A stretch of DNA of 64,000 nucleotides from Labrenzia sp. 011 (lineage in GTDB: Bacteria > Pseudomonadota > Alphaproteobacteria > Rhizobiales > Stappiaceae), in the NCBI RefSeq assembly GCF_003075075.1, contig NZ_QCYM01000010.1, positions 1 to 64,000 of the forward strand. The letters run 5' to 3'. Shown here one piece after another: positions 41,007-51,210 of this stretch (the first letter of the stretch is position 1; every line of letters starts with the position of its first letter). The notes below the pieces were generated by a model. It worked only from the letters and a program-made list of their open reading frames with translations. It searched no databases and was not told the origin of the DNA. The position numbers and the translations under genes were made by a program.

Positions 41007-42662
41007 ATGGCAATCAGCGCGAACCGGCTGGAACTGCTGCAAATCGCTGACGCGGTCGCACGGGAAAAATCGATCGACCGGATGATCGTCATCAACGCGA
41101 TGGAAGATGCGATCCAGAAGGCGGCCCGCTCCCGTTACGGCACGGAAACGGAAGTTCGCGCGGAGATCAATCCGAAAACCGGCGAGATCCGTCTGCAGCG
41201 TCTTTTGCAGGTTGTCGACACCGTCGAGAATGTGTCGACCGACATTTCGCTGGAGGATGCCCTGGCACGGAACCCGGAAGCCAGCCTTGGCGATTTCATC
41301 GCCGAACCGCTGCCGCCGCTGGATTTCGGCCGCATCGCCGCGCAGTCCGCAAAGCAGGTCATCGTGCAGAAGGTGCGTGAGGCCGAGCGTGACCGCCAGT
41401 ACGAGGAATTCAAGGATCGCGTCGGCGAAGTCATCAACGGTGTCGTCAAGCGTGCGGAATACGGCAATGTGATCGTCGATCTCGGCCGCGGCGAAGGCAT
41501 CGTCCGGCGCGACGAACTGATCCCGCGGGAAATCTTCCGCACCGGTGACCGTATCCGCGCCTATATCTATGATGTCCGCCGCGAGCAGCGCGGTCCGCAG
41601 ATCTTCCTGTCGCGCACTCATCCGCAGTTCATGGCCAAGCTCTTTGCCCAGGAAGTGCCGGAAATCTATGACGGCGTCATCGAGATCAAGTCGGTCGCCC
41701 GCGATCCGGGGTCCCGCGCGAAGATCGCCGTGATCTCCAAGGACAGTTCCATCGATCCCGTCGGCGCCTGTGTCGGCATGCGCGGCAGCCGCGTTCAGGC
41801 GGTTGTCGGTGAGTTGCAGGGCGAGAAGATCGACATCATTCCCTGGAACGAGGAAGCGGCCACCTTCATCGTCAACGCCCTGCAGCCGGCGGAAGTCGCC
41901 AAGGTTGTTCTGGATGAAGATGCCGAACGTATTGAAGTTGTCGTGCCGGATGACCAACTATCTCTGGCAATCGGACGTCGCGGCCAGAACGTGCGTCTCG
42001 CTTCCCAGCTGACAGGCTGGGCCATCGACATCATGACGGAGCAGGAGGAATCCGACCGCCGTCAGAAGGAATTCCAGGAACGCTCGCAGTTGTTCATGGA
42101 AGCCCTGAATGTCGACGAGATGGTCGGCCAGCTGCTGGCGACCGAAGGATTTTCTTCCGTCGAGGAAGTCGCCTATGTGGAGCCCGAGGAAATCTCGATG
42201 ATCGAGGGCTTCGATGACGATACCGCTGTCGAGATCCAGGCCCGCGCCCGCGATTTCCTGGGTGAACTCGAGGCGAAACAGGACGAAGAGCGTATCTCGC
42301 TCGGTGTGTCCGATGAGCTCCGCTCGATCGATGGCCTGACAACCGCCATGCTGGTTGCCCTCGGCAAGGAGGGGATCAAGAACATGGAAGATCTGGCCGG
42401 CTGTGCCGCGGACGATCTCATCGGCTGGGTCGAGCGCAAGGACGGCGAGACAAAACGTTTCGAGGGCGCGCTGTCCGCATTCGATATTTCGCGTGCGGAT
42501 GCAGAGAATATGGTGATGTCGGCACGCCTGGCGGCGGGCTGGGTCACCGAAGAGGAACTGGCCGCGCAGGCGGCTGAGGCGGAGGACGACGGGGAAGACG
42601 ATGTCGAACCTGTCGAGGCCGTCCAGGAAGAAGTGCCTGGCGGCGCAATCCTCAACGGGTAA
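41007..42662 (+). CDS. nusA: Transcription termination/antitermination factor NusA
   Basis: Binds RNA polymerase and nascent RNA, affecting pausing, termination and antitermination. The 551-residue product has the N-terminal polymerase-binding domain, an S1 domain ([20 protein letters not shown]), two KH domains with the signatures [20 protein letters not shown] and [18 protein letters not shown], and C-terminal acidic repeats with helix-hairpin-helix-like pairs. AGAGGAG lies upstream of the ATG. Confidence 0.97.
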   Translation: MAISANRLELLQIADAVAREKSIDRMIVINAMEDAIQKAARSRYGTETEVRAEINPKTGEIRLQRLLQVVDTVENVSTDISLEDALARNPEASLGDFIAEPLPPLDFGRIAAQSAKQVIVQKVREAERDRQYEEFKDRVGEVINGVVKRAEYGNVIVDLGRGEGIVRRDELIPREIFRTGDRIRAYIYDVRREQRGPQIFLSRTHPQFMAKLFAQEVPEIYDGVIEIKSVARDPGSRAKIAVISKDSSIDPVGACVGMRGSRVQAVVGELQGEKIDIIPWNEEAATFIVNALQPAEVAKVVLDEDAERIEVVVPDDQLSLAIGRRGQNVRLASQLTGWAIDIMTEQEESDRRQKEFQERSQLFMEALNVDEMVGQLLATEGFSSVEEVAYVEPEEISMIEGFDDDTAVEIQARARDFLGELEAKQDEERISLGVSDELRSIDGLTTAMLVALGKEGIKNMEDLAGCAADDLIGWVERKDGETKRFEGALSAFDISRADAENMVMSARLAAGWVTEEELAAQAAEAEDDGEDDVEPVEAVQEEVPGGAILNG

Positions 42663-42691
42663 CGGGCGGGGCGCAGGCCCCGGCCGGAGTT

Positions 42692-42720
42692 TCCCGTCAC
42701 CGCATGAGCGTGTGACGGGA
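42692..42720 (+). other. Hairpin in the nusA-ylxR gap with a nearby TTGACA
   Basis: TCCCGTCAC and GTGACGGGA pair perfectly over 9 bp around an 11-base loop. A consensus -35-like TTGACA follows at 42724-42729, but no -10 is visible at the right distance. It may reduce read-through from nusA or mark a weak internal promoter. Confidence 0.4.
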
Positions 42721-42802
42721 GCTTTGACAAATTAAGATTGATCAGCTTTTCCGCTTTCGTGTGGAACTGGCTGAGAGCAGGTTGATCCGGGGGAGTGGCC
42801 GC

Positions 42803-43459
42803 GTGCCCAGGAAAAATGAACCAACCGAACGGCAATGTGCCGTCACCCGGGAGGTTCAGCCCGTGAGTTCGCTGATCCGGTTCGTCCTCGACCCCGAGGG
42901 CGAGGTTGTTCCGGACCTGAAGCGGGTCCTTCCCGGACGCGGTGTCTGGGTAACGGCGTCGAGCGATGTCATCGCCGTTGCCGAAAAGGACCGGAAGAAA
43001 GTTTTCGGCAGGGGCTTCAAGTGTGAAGCCCGTGTCGAGCCCGGACTGGCGGATCGTGTCGATGCGCTCATGGAACGATCGGCGCTGCAGGCGCTCTCCA
43101 TGACGCGCAAGGCAGGTGGGTTGGTCACCGGGTACGCAAAGGTTGACGCGGCGCTGCGACGGGATCCGGTCATCGGATTGTTGCATGCCTCCGACGCCGC
43201 AGACGATGGGGTACGAAAGCTGGCGGCGGTGGCCGCGGGCAGAGAGGAACCGGAAAACGGATGCCAAATCGTCCGTTTGTTCGATTCGTCTCAATTGGAT
43301 TTGGCATTGGGCCGGTCTAATGTGATACATGCTGCACTGCTTGCGGGGCAGGCGAGCGAAAATTTCCTGGCACGAGTGCGTGACTTGGAGCGTTTTCGCG
43401 GCTATTCCGACGCAGACGGCAATACAGGCAACGCTAATAAGGCAGTTGCGCAGGACTGA
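42803..43459 (+). CDS. ylxR: YlxR-type nucleic acid-binding protein with L7Ae-like C-terminal domain
   Basis: 218-residue protein of the nusA-infB operon. The N-terminal DUF448/YlxR domain starts [20 protein letters not shown] with the RGVWV segment; the second domain, [20 protein letters not shown], resembles L7Ae/L30e RNA-binding proteins. The exact role is unsettled; YlxR proteins have been linked to RNase P and to control of gene expression. The GTG at 42803 has GGGGGAG seven bases upstream and is preferred over the GTG at 42761. The stop is 7 bases before infB. Confidence 0.88.
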   Translation: MPRKNEPTERQCAVTREVQPVSSLIRFVLDPEGEVVPDLKRVLPGRGVWVTASSDVIAVAEKDRKKVFGRGFKCEARVEPGLADRVDALMERSALQALSMTRKAGGLVTGYAKVDAALRRDPVIGLLHASDAADDGVRKLAAVAAGREEPENGCQIVRLFDSSQLDLALGRSNVIHAALLAGQASENFLARVRDLERFRGYSDADGNTGNANKAVAQD

Positions 43460-43466
43460 AGGCAAT

Positions 43467-46169
43467 ATGAGCGATACGAAAAATCCAGGCGACAAGACAA
43501 TCAGCGTTGAGCGTGGCAAAACGCTTGGCCTCAAGCGCGGCGGTGGCGATCAGGGAACTGTTCGGCAATCGTTCTCGCATGGCCGGACCAAAGCAGTCGT
43601 CGTGGAAAAGAAGAAACGCCGTCTCGTAATTCCGGGGCAGGAGGGCAAGCCGGAAGCGCCTGCTCCGACGACCCAGCGTCTCGATACGCCGTCCGAAGCG
43701 CCGCGCAAGCCGCAGCAGCCGGACTCCATGGCCGCCAAGCAGGCCCGCCGCTCCGCGTCCGGCCAGCGTCAGAAGGGCAATGGCAACGTTCTGCGGACCC
43801 TGACCAAGGAAGAAGCCGCCGCACGTGCGGCTGCGCTTGAGATGGCCAAGGTGCGTGAGGTCGAGGAAAGCAAGCGTCGCCAGGAAGAAGAAGCGCGCCG
43901 GGCTGCCGAAGCCGCGCAGCGCAAGATCGAAGAAGAAGCCCGCGCAAAGGCGGAAGCGGAAGAACGCACCAAGCATGAGGCGGAAAACGCTCATCTTGCG
44001 GCTGCGAAAGCCGCGGAAGCGCCCGCTGCGGCCGAACCGGCTGCCAGCGCCGAACCCGAGCGCCCGGCCACGGTGCGTCAGCCGGCCCATGCCGATGGCG
44101 GCAGACCGCCGAGCCTGAATGACATGGGCAGGCGGAAGGCGCCGGCAGAGGACCGTTCCGCACCCGCTGCACGCCAGCCGGGTGAGGAAGAAGATCGCGG
44201 CAAGAAGGATCTGCGCCCGGTCAAGCGTCCGAAGCAGGCTCCGGCTCCCGCGGCACGTCCGCGCGGTGGCGATGATCGCCGTCGCTCCAAACTGACCATT
44301 TCCGCTGCCACCGGTGGCGATGACGGTCAGCGTGCCCGCTCGCTCGCATCCATGCGCCGTCGTCAGGAAAAGGCAAAGCGCGGCCAGCAGCAGGTGGTGC
44401 GGGAGAAGATCTCCCGTGAAGTCGTGCTGCCGGAGGCAATCACCATCCAGGAGCTGGCCAACCGTATGGCCGAGCGCGCTGTCGATGTGATCAAGCTGCT
44501 GATGAAGCAGGGCCAGATGCTCAAGATGAACGACGTGATCGACGCCGATACGGCCGAGCTGATCGCCGAGGAAATGGGCCACACGGTCAAACGCGTTTCC
44601 GAGGCTGACGTCGAAGAGGGCCTGTTCACCCAGGAAGACGACGAGTCTGCCAAGCAGCCGCGTCCGCCGGTGGTGACCATCATGGGCCATGTCGACCACG
44701 GCAAGACCTCGCTGCTCGATGCGCTGCGCAAATCCAAGGTGGTCACCGGCGAAGCCGGCGGCATCACCCAGCATATCGGCGCCTATCAGGTCGACCAGGG
44801 TGGCCAGAAGATCACCTTCATCGATACGCCGGGCCACGCCGCGTTCTCGCAGATGCGTGCCCGCGGTGCCAAGTCCACCGATATCGTGATCCTCGTGGTC
44901 GCGGCCGATGACGGTGTCAAGCCGCAGACCAAGGAAGCGATTGCGCATGCCAAGGCCTCGGGTGCCCCGATCATTATTGCCATCAACAAGATGGACAAGC
45001 CGGAAGCCGATCCGAACCGGGTACGCACCGAGCTCCTGAGCGACGAACTGGTCGTGGAATCCATGGGCGGTGACGTCATCGACGTGGAAGTCTCCGCCAA
45101 GACCGGTCAGGGCCTCGACAAGCTGCTGGAAATGATCCTGCTGCAGGCGGAAGTTCTCGAACTTCAGGCCAATCCGGACCGCACTGCGGAAGGCGTCGTC
45201 ATCGAGGCGCAGCTCGACCGCGGCCGGGGTCCGGTCGCCACCGTTCTGGTGCAGAAGGGAACGCTCAAGCCGGGCGATATCGTGGTCGCAGGGTCCGAAT
45301 GGGGCCGTGTCCGCGCCATGCTCGACGAAAACGGCAAGCAGGTGAAGGAAGCCGGCCCGTCCAAACCGGTCGAGGTTCTGGGTTTCCAGGGCACTCCGGA
45401 GGCCGGTGACATGGTTGCGGTCGTCGAGAACGAAGCTCGCGCCCGTGAGATCACCGACTACCGTCAGCGTCAGGTCCGTGAAAAGGCCTCCGTGGTTGCC
45501 TCCGGCGCTCGCGGCTCGCTCGAGCAGATGATGAACAGGCTGCAGGAAACCGGCAAGAAGGAATTCCCGCTGGTTCTCAAGGCCGACGTGCAGGGCTCCG
45601 CCGAGGCGATCGCCCATGCGCTTCACGAGCTGGGCACCGATGAAGTCGGAGCGCGCATCCTGCTCTCCGGCGTGGGTGGCATCACGGAAAGCGACGTCAC
45701 CCTGGCGGCGGCTTCCAAGGCGCCGATCATTGGCTTCAACGTACGTGCCAACAAGCAGGCTCGCGAAGCGGCGTCCCGCGACGGGATCGAGATCCGGTAC
45801 TACAATGTGATCTACGATCTGGTTGACGACATCAAGTCGGCCATGTCCGGTCTGTTGTCTCCGGAACGCCGCGAGACCTTCCTCGGCAATGCGGAGATCA
45901 AGGAAGTCTTCCATATCTCCAAGGTCGGCAAGGTCGCCGGTTGTCTGGTCACCGAGGGCGTTGTGGAACGCGGCGCGAACGTTCGCCTCATCCGCGACGA
46001 CGTGGTCATCCACGAAGGCGAACTGGGCACGCTCAAGCGCTTCAAGGACGAAGTCAAGTCGGTCGAATCCGGCCAGGAATGCGGCATGAATTTCGTCAAG
46101 TATCAGGACATGCGTCCGGGCGATATCATCGAGTGTTTCCGCGTCGAGCAGATCGCCAGAACGCTTTAA
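43467..46169 (+). CDS. infB: Translation initiation factor IF-2
   Basis: GTPase that places initiator tRNA on the 30S subunit. The 900-residue product has a long N-terminal region rich in Lys, Glu, Ala and Arg with coiled-coil character (about residues 1-300), then the IF2_N domain and the G domain with [18 protein letters not shown] and NKMDKPEA, followed by domains II-IV. The ATG at 43467 has AAGG upstream; the longer frame overlaps ylxR and is not used. A terminator follows. Confidence 0.97.
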   Translation: MSDTKNPGDKTISVERGKTLGLKRGGGDQGTVRQSFSHGRTKAVVVEKKKRRLVIPGQEGKPEAPAPTTQRLDTPSEAPRKPQQPDSMAAKQARRSASGQRQKGNGNVLRTLTKEEAAARAAALEMAKVREVEESKRRQEEEARRAAEAAQRKIEEEARAKAEAEERTKHEAENAHLAAAKAAEAPAAAEPAASAEPERPATVRQPAHADGGRPPSLNDMGRRKAPAEDRSAPAARQPGEEEDRGKKDLRPVKRPKQAPAPAARPRGGDDRRRSKLTISAATGGDDGQRARSLASMRRRQEKAKRGQQQVVREKISREVVLPEAITIQELANRMAERAVDVIKLLMKQGQMLKMNDVIDADTAELIAEEMGHTVKRVSEADVEEGLFTQEDDESAKQPRPPVVTIMGHVDHGKTSLLDALRKSKVVTGEAGGITQHIGAYQVDQGGQKITFIDTPGHAAFSQMRARGAKSTDIVILVVAADDGVKPQTKEAIAHAKASGAPIIIAINKMDKPEADPNRVRTELLSDELVVESMGGDVIDVEVSAKTGQGLDKLLEMILLQAEVLELQANPDRTAEGVVIEAQLDRGRGPVATVLVQKGTLKPGDIVVAGSEWGRVRAMLDENGKQVKEAGPSKPVEVLGFQGTPEAGDMVAVVENEARAREITDYRQRQVREKASVVASGARGSLEQMMNRLQETGKKEFPLVLKADVQGSAEAIAHALHELGTDEVGARILLSGVGGITESDVTLAAASKAPIIGFNVRANKQAREAASRDGIEIRYYNVIYDLVDDIKSAMSGLLSPERRETFLGNAEIKEVFHISKVGKVAGCLVTEGVVERGANVRLIRDDVVIHEGELGTLKRFKDEVKSVESGQECGMNFVKYQDMRPGDIIECFRVEQIARTL

Positions 46170-46209
46170 AGCCCAAGGCAGGATCGAACCGGTCCGTACA
46201 TCAGATCAT

Positions 46210-46236
46210 GAGGGCGCGCGAAAGCGCGCTCTTTTC
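46210..46236 (+). terminator. Rho-independent terminator of infB
   Basis: A GC-rich stem GAGGGCGCGC / GCGCGCTCTT with a GAAA tetraloop ends in CTTTTC, 40 bases after the infB stop. It closes the rimP-nusA-ylxR-infB operon. The remainder of the gap to rbfA (46237-46445) shows no gene. Confidence 0.8.
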
Positions 46237-46445
46237 ACAATTTGGACACGTCGGAGCCTCCCGCGTTCAATCGGACGCGGACAGGACACTCCGGCATCTT
46301 TGGATCGATCAACAGACTGCCGGTCGCTTCCGACTGGGCATCCGTTGACGTGATGACGCGGCATAGGCGCCGGAATGCGGAACGCGACGCGGGATGAACC
46401 TGCGGGTGCCCGTAGTGACGGCGGTTAGAGCGTAAGGCGATAGAT

Positions 46446-46862
46446 ATGGCTAGACATAGCGGACAAGACAGCCGTGGTCCGTCCCAGCGCCAGTTGCGCG
46501 TCGGCGAAACCGTGCGCAAGGAACTGTCGGACATCCTGACCCGCGGCGAATTCTCCGATCCGGACCTGGACGGGGCAATCGTTACCATTCCCGAAGTGCG
46601 CATGACACCGGACCTGCGTCTGGCAACCTGCCTCGTGATGCCTCTCGGAGGCAAGAATGCCGACAAGGTCGAAAAGGCGCTCAACCGCAGCGCAAAATTC
46701 CTGCGCGGTCAGGTCTCCCGGCGGCTGACGATGAAATACATGCCCGATCTGCGCTTCGTGCTCGACACGCGGTTCGACGACGACGACCGCATCGACACCC
46801 TGTTGCATTCTCCGGACGTTGCCAAGGATCTTGGCAAGGACGACACGGACGACGCGGACTGA
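46446..46862 (+). CDS. rbfA: Ribosome-binding factor A
   Basis: Binds the free 30S subunit near helix 1 of 16S rRNA during late maturation and cold adaptation. The 138-residue product begins MARHSGQDSRGPSQRQLRVG and has VGETVRKELSDIL, KVEKALNRSAKFLRGQVSRR and MKYMPDLRFVLDTRFD, all family features. The C-terminus is acidic. It follows infB but after a terminator, so it probably has its own promoter. Confidence 0.93.
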   Translation: MARHSGQDSRGPSQRQLRVGETVRKELSDILTRGEFSDPDLDGAIVTIPEVRMTPDLRLATCLVMPLGGKNADKVEKALNRSAKFLRGQVSRRLTMKYMPDLRFVLDTRFDDDDRIDTLLHSPDVAKDLGKDDTDDAD

Positions 46863-47018
46863 TCTCGCACGACATCGCCGTTCCCTCCCGTGGTCCCGGT
46901 TTCGGTGCGTCGGCGGGACGGTTCCCGGACGTCGCCGGCAGGACCGGCAAGGGCATGGGGCATCGGTTTCCTCCCGTTCACCGGACAACAACACTCACAT
47001 CACCCAGGCGAAGCTGAC

Positions 47019-47963
47019 ATGGCACGGCAGAAACAGGTCAAGAGAAAAAAGAATGCCATCAATGGCTGGCTGGTGCTCGACAAGCCCTTCGGCATCACGT
47101 CGAACGAGGCGCTCGGCAAGTTGAAGCGGATCTTTTCGCCGCAGAAGGTCGGTCACGCCGGCACACTCGACCCGCGGGCCTCCGGCCTGCTGCCCGTCGC
47201 CTTCGGAGAAGCCACCAAGACGGTGCCTTTCGTCATGGATGGGCGGAAGGTCTACCGGTTCGAGGTGACCTGGGGGGCCGAGACCGATACCGACGATACC
47301 GAAGGCCATGTCGTCGCGACATCGGACCTGCGTCCGGGCGCCGACGAGATCAATGCGGTTCTTGGCGAATTCGTGGGGACCATCCAGCAGGTGCCGCCGA
47401 AATTCTCGGCCATCAAGGTGGCCGGAGAGCGGGCCTACGACCTGGCGCGCGACGGCGAGGAGGTCGAACTCGCGGCCCGCCCCATCGACGTTCACCGTCT
47501 GGATCTGGTCGACTGCATCGACGCCGACCGCGCGGTTTTCGAGGCTGAATGCGGCAAGGGCACCTATGTGCGCGCTCTGGCCCGGGACCTCGGCCGCCGG
47601 CTCGGAACCCGTGGTCACGTGACGGAACTCCGCCGCCTGCTGGTCGGCCCCTTCGGCGAGGAGGATCTGGTCGGACTGGACGATATTCTCGAAGCGGCCG
47701 GGGAACTGGAAGAAGGCGAGGGCATCGACGCGCTTGTCGCCGAATTCGTTCTGCCGGTCCGCGAGGCCATGGACGACCTGATCGAAGTGCCCCTGTCCCT
47801 CGACGATGCAGCGAAGATCCGCAAGGGCATGGCGGTTCTCCTACGCGGCCGCGACGCGCCGCTCAACACGGACATCGCTTTCGCCAGCCATGCCAATGTT
47901 CCGGTGGCGATCGGGTCGATCGAAAAGGGTCGGTTCCAGCCGACGCGGGTGTTCAACCTGTAG
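47019..47963 (+). CDS. truB: tRNA pseudouridine55 synthase TruB
   Basis: Converts U55 to pseudouridine in the T-loop of tRNAs. The 314-residue product has [17 protein letters not shown] and the catalytic Asp in [20 protein letters not shown]. The start [16 protein letters not shown] (47019) adds a short basic tail; the frame open upstream to 46890 lacks a conserved beginning. It follows rbfA, the normal order. Confidence 0.94.
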   Translation: MARQKQVKRKKNAINGWLVLDKPFGITSNEALGKLKRIFSPQKVGHAGTLDPRASGLLPVAFGEATKTVPFVMDGRKVYRFEVTWGAETDTDDTEGHVVATSDLRPGADEINAVLGEFVGTIQQVPPKFSAIKVAGERAYDLARDGEEVELAARPIDVHRLDLVDCIDADRAVFEAECGKGTYVRALARDLGRRLGTRGHVTELRRLLVGPFGEEDLVGLDDILEAAGELEEGEGIDALVAEFVLPVREAMDDLIEVPLSLDDAAKIRKGMAVLLRGRDAPLNTDIAFASHANVPVAIGSIEKGRFQPTRVFNL

Positions 47964-48235
47964 TCGGCACGCGGAACCGTCCGGGCCGGAGGCGACGCCG
48001 CGGGAGCGCGGAACGTTGCGGACCCGAAGACGGCTGGCGACTCGTGAAAGATACCACTAGCTTTTCCCGGCATTTTCCGCCATATATCGCCGCCATTGGG
48101 CAGTTCAGTCCAATTCGTCCGCAGGACTCCTTTGCTGAACGACATCTCGGCTCTGGAAACCCGCGGATCAGGCCGGTCCCCGGCAGTTCAACGTGTCCGG
48201 TCAACGGACCACCACTCTTTGAAAGGAAAAGAGCG

Positions 48236-48505
48236 ATGTCGATTACCGCAGAGCGTAAAGCAGAGCTCATGAAGGAATTCGCCACCAAAGAAGGCGACAC
48301 CGGTTCTCCTGAAGTCCAGGTAGCCATCCTCACCGAGCGCATCAACAATCTGACTGAACACTTCAAGGAGCATGGCAAGGACAATCATTCCCGCCGCGGT
48401 CTCCTGAAGATGGTCGCGCAGCGCCGGTCCCTTCTGGACTACACGCGTGGCAAGAGCGAACAGCGTTACAAGACACTCATCGAGCGTCTTGGCATTCGCC
48501 GCTAG
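48236..48505 (+). CDS. rpsO: 30S ribosomal protein S15
   Basis: Binds the central domain of 16S rRNA early in 30S assembly. The 89-residue product [20 protein letters not shown]... with [20 protein letters not shown] is the family sequence. AAAGGA lies 8 bases upstream. The 272-base leader after truB contains a GTCCG-GTCAA-CGGAC stem (48195-48209) just before the start, a possible site for S15 autoregulation. Terminator at 48520-48555. Confidence 0.97.
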   Translation: MSITAERKAELMKEFATKEGDTGSPEVQVAILTERINNLTEHFKEHGKDNHSRRGLLKMVAQRRSLLDYTRGKSEQRYKTLIERLGIRR

Positions 48506-48519
48506 TATCTCGACTGAAA

Positions 48520-48555
48520 AGAACGCGGTGGGACAAACGCCCGCCGCGTTTTTGT
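48520..48555 (+). terminator. Rho-independent terminator of rpsO
   Basis: AACGCGG and CCGCGTT pair, with an inner GGG/CCC extension and a loop around ACAAACG, and end in TTTTTG. It lies 15 bases past the rpsO stop. Confidence 0.8.
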
Positions 48556-48915
48556 ATGGGGCCTCTCCCCCGGACCGCTTTGCGCAAGCAGGCCGGTCTG
48601 CAGGACGGAAAGCTCCGACCCTGACATGAGAGCAGACCGTACCATGTCACCGGCCCCGCCGGACCCGTGGCTCCGGATTTGCTGATGAGTGTTTCCATTT
48701 TACCGGCAAACGCTCTATAGAAACCTCGTGACACGTCATGGGGCAGGATTGCCGGCTTCTTTCCAGGTTTCGATCCGAAAGCAGCCCGTTGTCTTGCCCG
48801 TGGCATGTCCGCCGGTAACCGGCCCATCCGGGGCCGACCGGGAATGTGCCTGTCCCGCGTTTGTGCTGTACCGAAAGCAGCAGCGGGGCGGGTAAAGTTG
48901 TAACAAGGACTGATG
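48556..48915 (+). other. Leader region of pnp, no gene seen
   Basis: About 360 bases without a credible gene. A weak TTTCCA / CTATAG pair with a 17-base spacer lies around 48690-48720 and may be the pnp promoter. Downstream bases to 48900 form the pnp 5' leader, where RNase III and PNPase autoregulation act in E. coli; no specific long stem was recognised. Confidence 0.4.
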
Positions 48916-51042
48916 ATGTTTGATATTCATCGTGTAGAAGTCGAGTGGGGCGGTCGTCCGCTCGTGCTCGAAACGGGCAAGATTGCCCGTCAGGCCGATG
49001 GCGCCGTGATGGCGACCTATGGCGAAACCAAGGTGCTGGCGACAGTCGTTTCCGCGAAGGAACCGAAGCCGGGCCAGGATTTCTTTCCGCTCACCGTGAA
49101 CTACCAGGAAAAGGCATTCGCCGCCGGTAAGATCCCGGGTGGCTTCTTCAAGCGCGAAGGCCGTCCGTCCGAGCATGAAACGCTGACATCCCGTCTGATC
49201 GACCGTCCGATCCGGCCGCTGTTTGCGAAAGGCTACAAGAACGACACCCAGATCGTCATCACGGTGCTGTCGCACGATCTGGAAAATGCGCCGGACATCC
49301 TGGCGCTGGTTGCTTCCTCCGCAGCCCTGACGCTCTCCGGCGTTCCCTTCATGGGTCCGATCGGCGGCGCGCGCATCGGCTACATCAACGGCGAATATGT
49401 CCTGAACCCGCTGGTTGACGACATGCCGGAATCCGATCTGGACCTGATCGTTGCCGGCACGGGCGATGCGGTTCTGATGGTGGAATCGGAAGCCAAGGAA
49501 CTTGACGAAGACATCATGCTCGGCGCCGTCATGTTCGGCCACAAGAGCTTCCAGCCTGTCATCGACGCGATCATCAAGCTCGCCGAGACGGCTGCCAAGG
49601 AACCGCGCGATCTGGTTCTGCCGGATCATTCGGACCTGTTCACGAAGATCAAGTCCATCGCTGCCGACGATCTGACGGCCGCCTACAAGATCACCTCCAA
49701 GACCGAACGCAAGAACGCGGTCGATGCCGCCAAGGCAAAGGTCGTCGAGGCGCTGATCACCAACGCTGCCGAAGGCGAAGCGGTCGAAACCACCGTGCTT
49801 GGCGACCAGTTCAAGAAACTGGAAGCCGAAATCGTTCGTGGCGCCATCCTCGACACGGGCACCCGTATCGATGGACGCGACCTGTCCACCGTCCGTTCGA
49901 TTTCCTCCGAAGTCGGCATCCTGCCGCGTGCGCATGGCTCCGCCCTGTTCACCCGCGGTGAAACCCAGGCGCTCGCCGTCGCCACCCTCGGTACCGGCGA
50001 AGACGAGCAGTTCGTCGACCTTCTGGAAGGCACCGTGAAGGCTCACTTCATGCTGCATTACAACTTCCCGCCCTATTCCGTGGGCGAAACCGGTCGCATG
50101 GGCTCCCCGGGACGCCGCGAGATCGGTCACGGCAAGCTGGCATGGCGGGCCATCCATCCGATGATGCCGCCGCACCATGACTTCCCCTACACCGTCCGCG
50201 TCGTGTCCGAAGTCACCGAATCCAACGGCTCGTCCTCCATGGCGACCGTCTGCGGCACGTCTCTGGCCCTGATGGACGCCGGCGTTCCGCTCAAGGCGCC
50301 GGTGGCCGGTATTGCCATGGGCCTGATCAAGGAAGGCGAGCGCTTCGCGGTTCTCTCCGACATTCTCGGCGACGAGGATCACCTTGGCGACATGGACTTC
50401 AAGGTCGCCGGTACGGAAAACGGCATCACCTCCCTGCAGATGGACATCAAGATCGACGGTATCACCGAAGAGATCATGAAGGTCGCTCTGGGCCAGGCGA
50501 AGGACGGCCGGGTTCACATTCTGCGCGAGATGTCCAACGAGATCACCGAAGCCCGTGCAGAGCTCGGTGAGCATGCGCCGCGCATCGAAGTGATGAAGAT
50601 TCCGGTCGACAAGATCCGGGAAGTCATCGGTTCCGGCGGCAAGGTCATCCGCGAAATCGTCGAAAAGACCGGCGCCAAGGTCAATATCGAGGACGACGGC
50701 ACCGTCAAGATCGCCTCTTCCGACGGCAAGGCGATCAAGGCTGCGATCAACTGGATCAACTCCATTGCCGCCGAGCCTGAAGTTGGCGTGATCTACGAAG
50801 GCACCGTTGTCAAATGCGTTGATTTCGGCGCATTCGTGAACTTCTTCGGCGCCAAGGACGGTCTGGTCCACATTTCCCAGCTGGCCCCCCACAAGGTTGC
50901 CAAGGTCACCGATGTGATCAAGGAAGGCGACAAGGTCTGGGTCAAGCTCATGGGCTTCGACGAGCGCGGCAAGGTGCGTCTGTCCATGAAGGTTGTCGAT
51001 CAGGAAACCGGCAAGGAAATTCCCAAGGAAGACGGCGAGTAA
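48916..51042 (+). CDS. pnp: Polyribonucleotide nucleotidyltransferase (PNPase)
   Basis: Phosphorolytic 3'-to-5' exoribonuclease of the RNA degradosome. The 708-residue product has two RNase PH domains (first with [20 protein letters not shown], second with [21 protein letters not shown]), a linker helix domain, a KH domain ([20 protein letters not shown]) and a C-terminal S1 domain ([20 protein letters not shown]). ATG codons occur at 48913 and 48916; the second begins [13 protein letters not shown], the family form, with AAGGA six bases away. Confidence 0.97.
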   Translation: MFDIHRVEVEWGGRPLVLETGKIARQADGAVMATYGETKVLATVVSAKEPKPGQDFFPLTVNYQEKAFAAGKIPGGFFKREGRPSEHETLTSRLIDRPIRPLFAKGYKNDTQIVITVLSHDLENAPDILALVASSAALTLSGVPFMGPIGGARIGYINGEYVLNPLVDDMPESDLDLIVAGTGDAVLMVESEAKELDEDIMLGAVMFGHKSFQPVIDAIIKLAETAAKEPRDLVLPDHSDLFTKIKSIAADDLTAAYKITSKTERKNAVDAAKAKVVEALITNAAEGEAVETTVLGDQFKKLEAEIVRGAILDTGTRIDGRDLSTVRSISSEVGILPRAHGSALFTRGETQALAVATLGTGEDEQFVDLLEGTVKAHFMLHYNFPPYSVGETGRMGSPGRREIGHGKLAWRAIHPMMPPHHDFPYTVRVVSEVTESNGSSSMATVCGTSLALMDAGVPLKAPVAGIAMGLIKEGERFAVLSDILGDEDHLGDMDFKVAGTENGITSLQMDIKIDGITEEIMKVALGQAKDGRVHILREMSNEITEARAELGEHAPRIEVMKIPVDKIREVIGSGGKVIREIVEKTGAKVNIEDDGTVKIASSDGKAIKAAINWINSIAAEPEVGVIYEGTVVKCVDFGAFVNFFGAKDGLVHISQLAPHKVAKVTDVIKEGDKVWVKLMGFDERGKVRLSMKVVDQETGKEIPKEDGE

Positions 51043-51069
51043 GCCGGTTCATCCGATACGGAAAATCGA

Positions 51070-51099
51070 ACGGGGGCCTTCATGGCCCCCGTTTTTTTT
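51070..51099 (+). terminator. Rho-independent terminator of pnp
   Basis: AACGGGGGCC-TTCA-TGGCCCCCGTT with eight U after the stem, 27 bases past the pnp stop. One of the strongest terminators in the window. Confidence 0.92.
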
Positions 51100-51167
51100 A
51101 GCCTGTCTCGTTGGATTGATTTCAGGAAATCGCCTGCCGCCATGAAACCGCTCAAACGCGAAACGCC

Positions 51168-51195
51168 CTGATCCGGCCGGCCGTCTCCGGGTCAG
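51168..51195 (-). terminator. Hairpin after the GGDEF-EAL gene
   Basis: CTGATCCGG and CCGGGTCAG pair over 9 bp (one G-U) just past the stop codon at 51211 on the minus strand. No U-tract follows, so this is a weak call. Confidence 0.35.
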
Positions 51196-51210
51196 TCCCG
51201 AACATTGGTG

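Noticed and set aside
43434-46013. 859-codon open frame on the minus strand opposite infB
   Set aside because: It mirrors infB exactly, has no family motif, and is one of several long antisense frames created by GC-rich codon usage.
48736-50892. 718-codon minus-strand frame opposite pnp
   Set aside because: A shadow of PNPase with no domain features.
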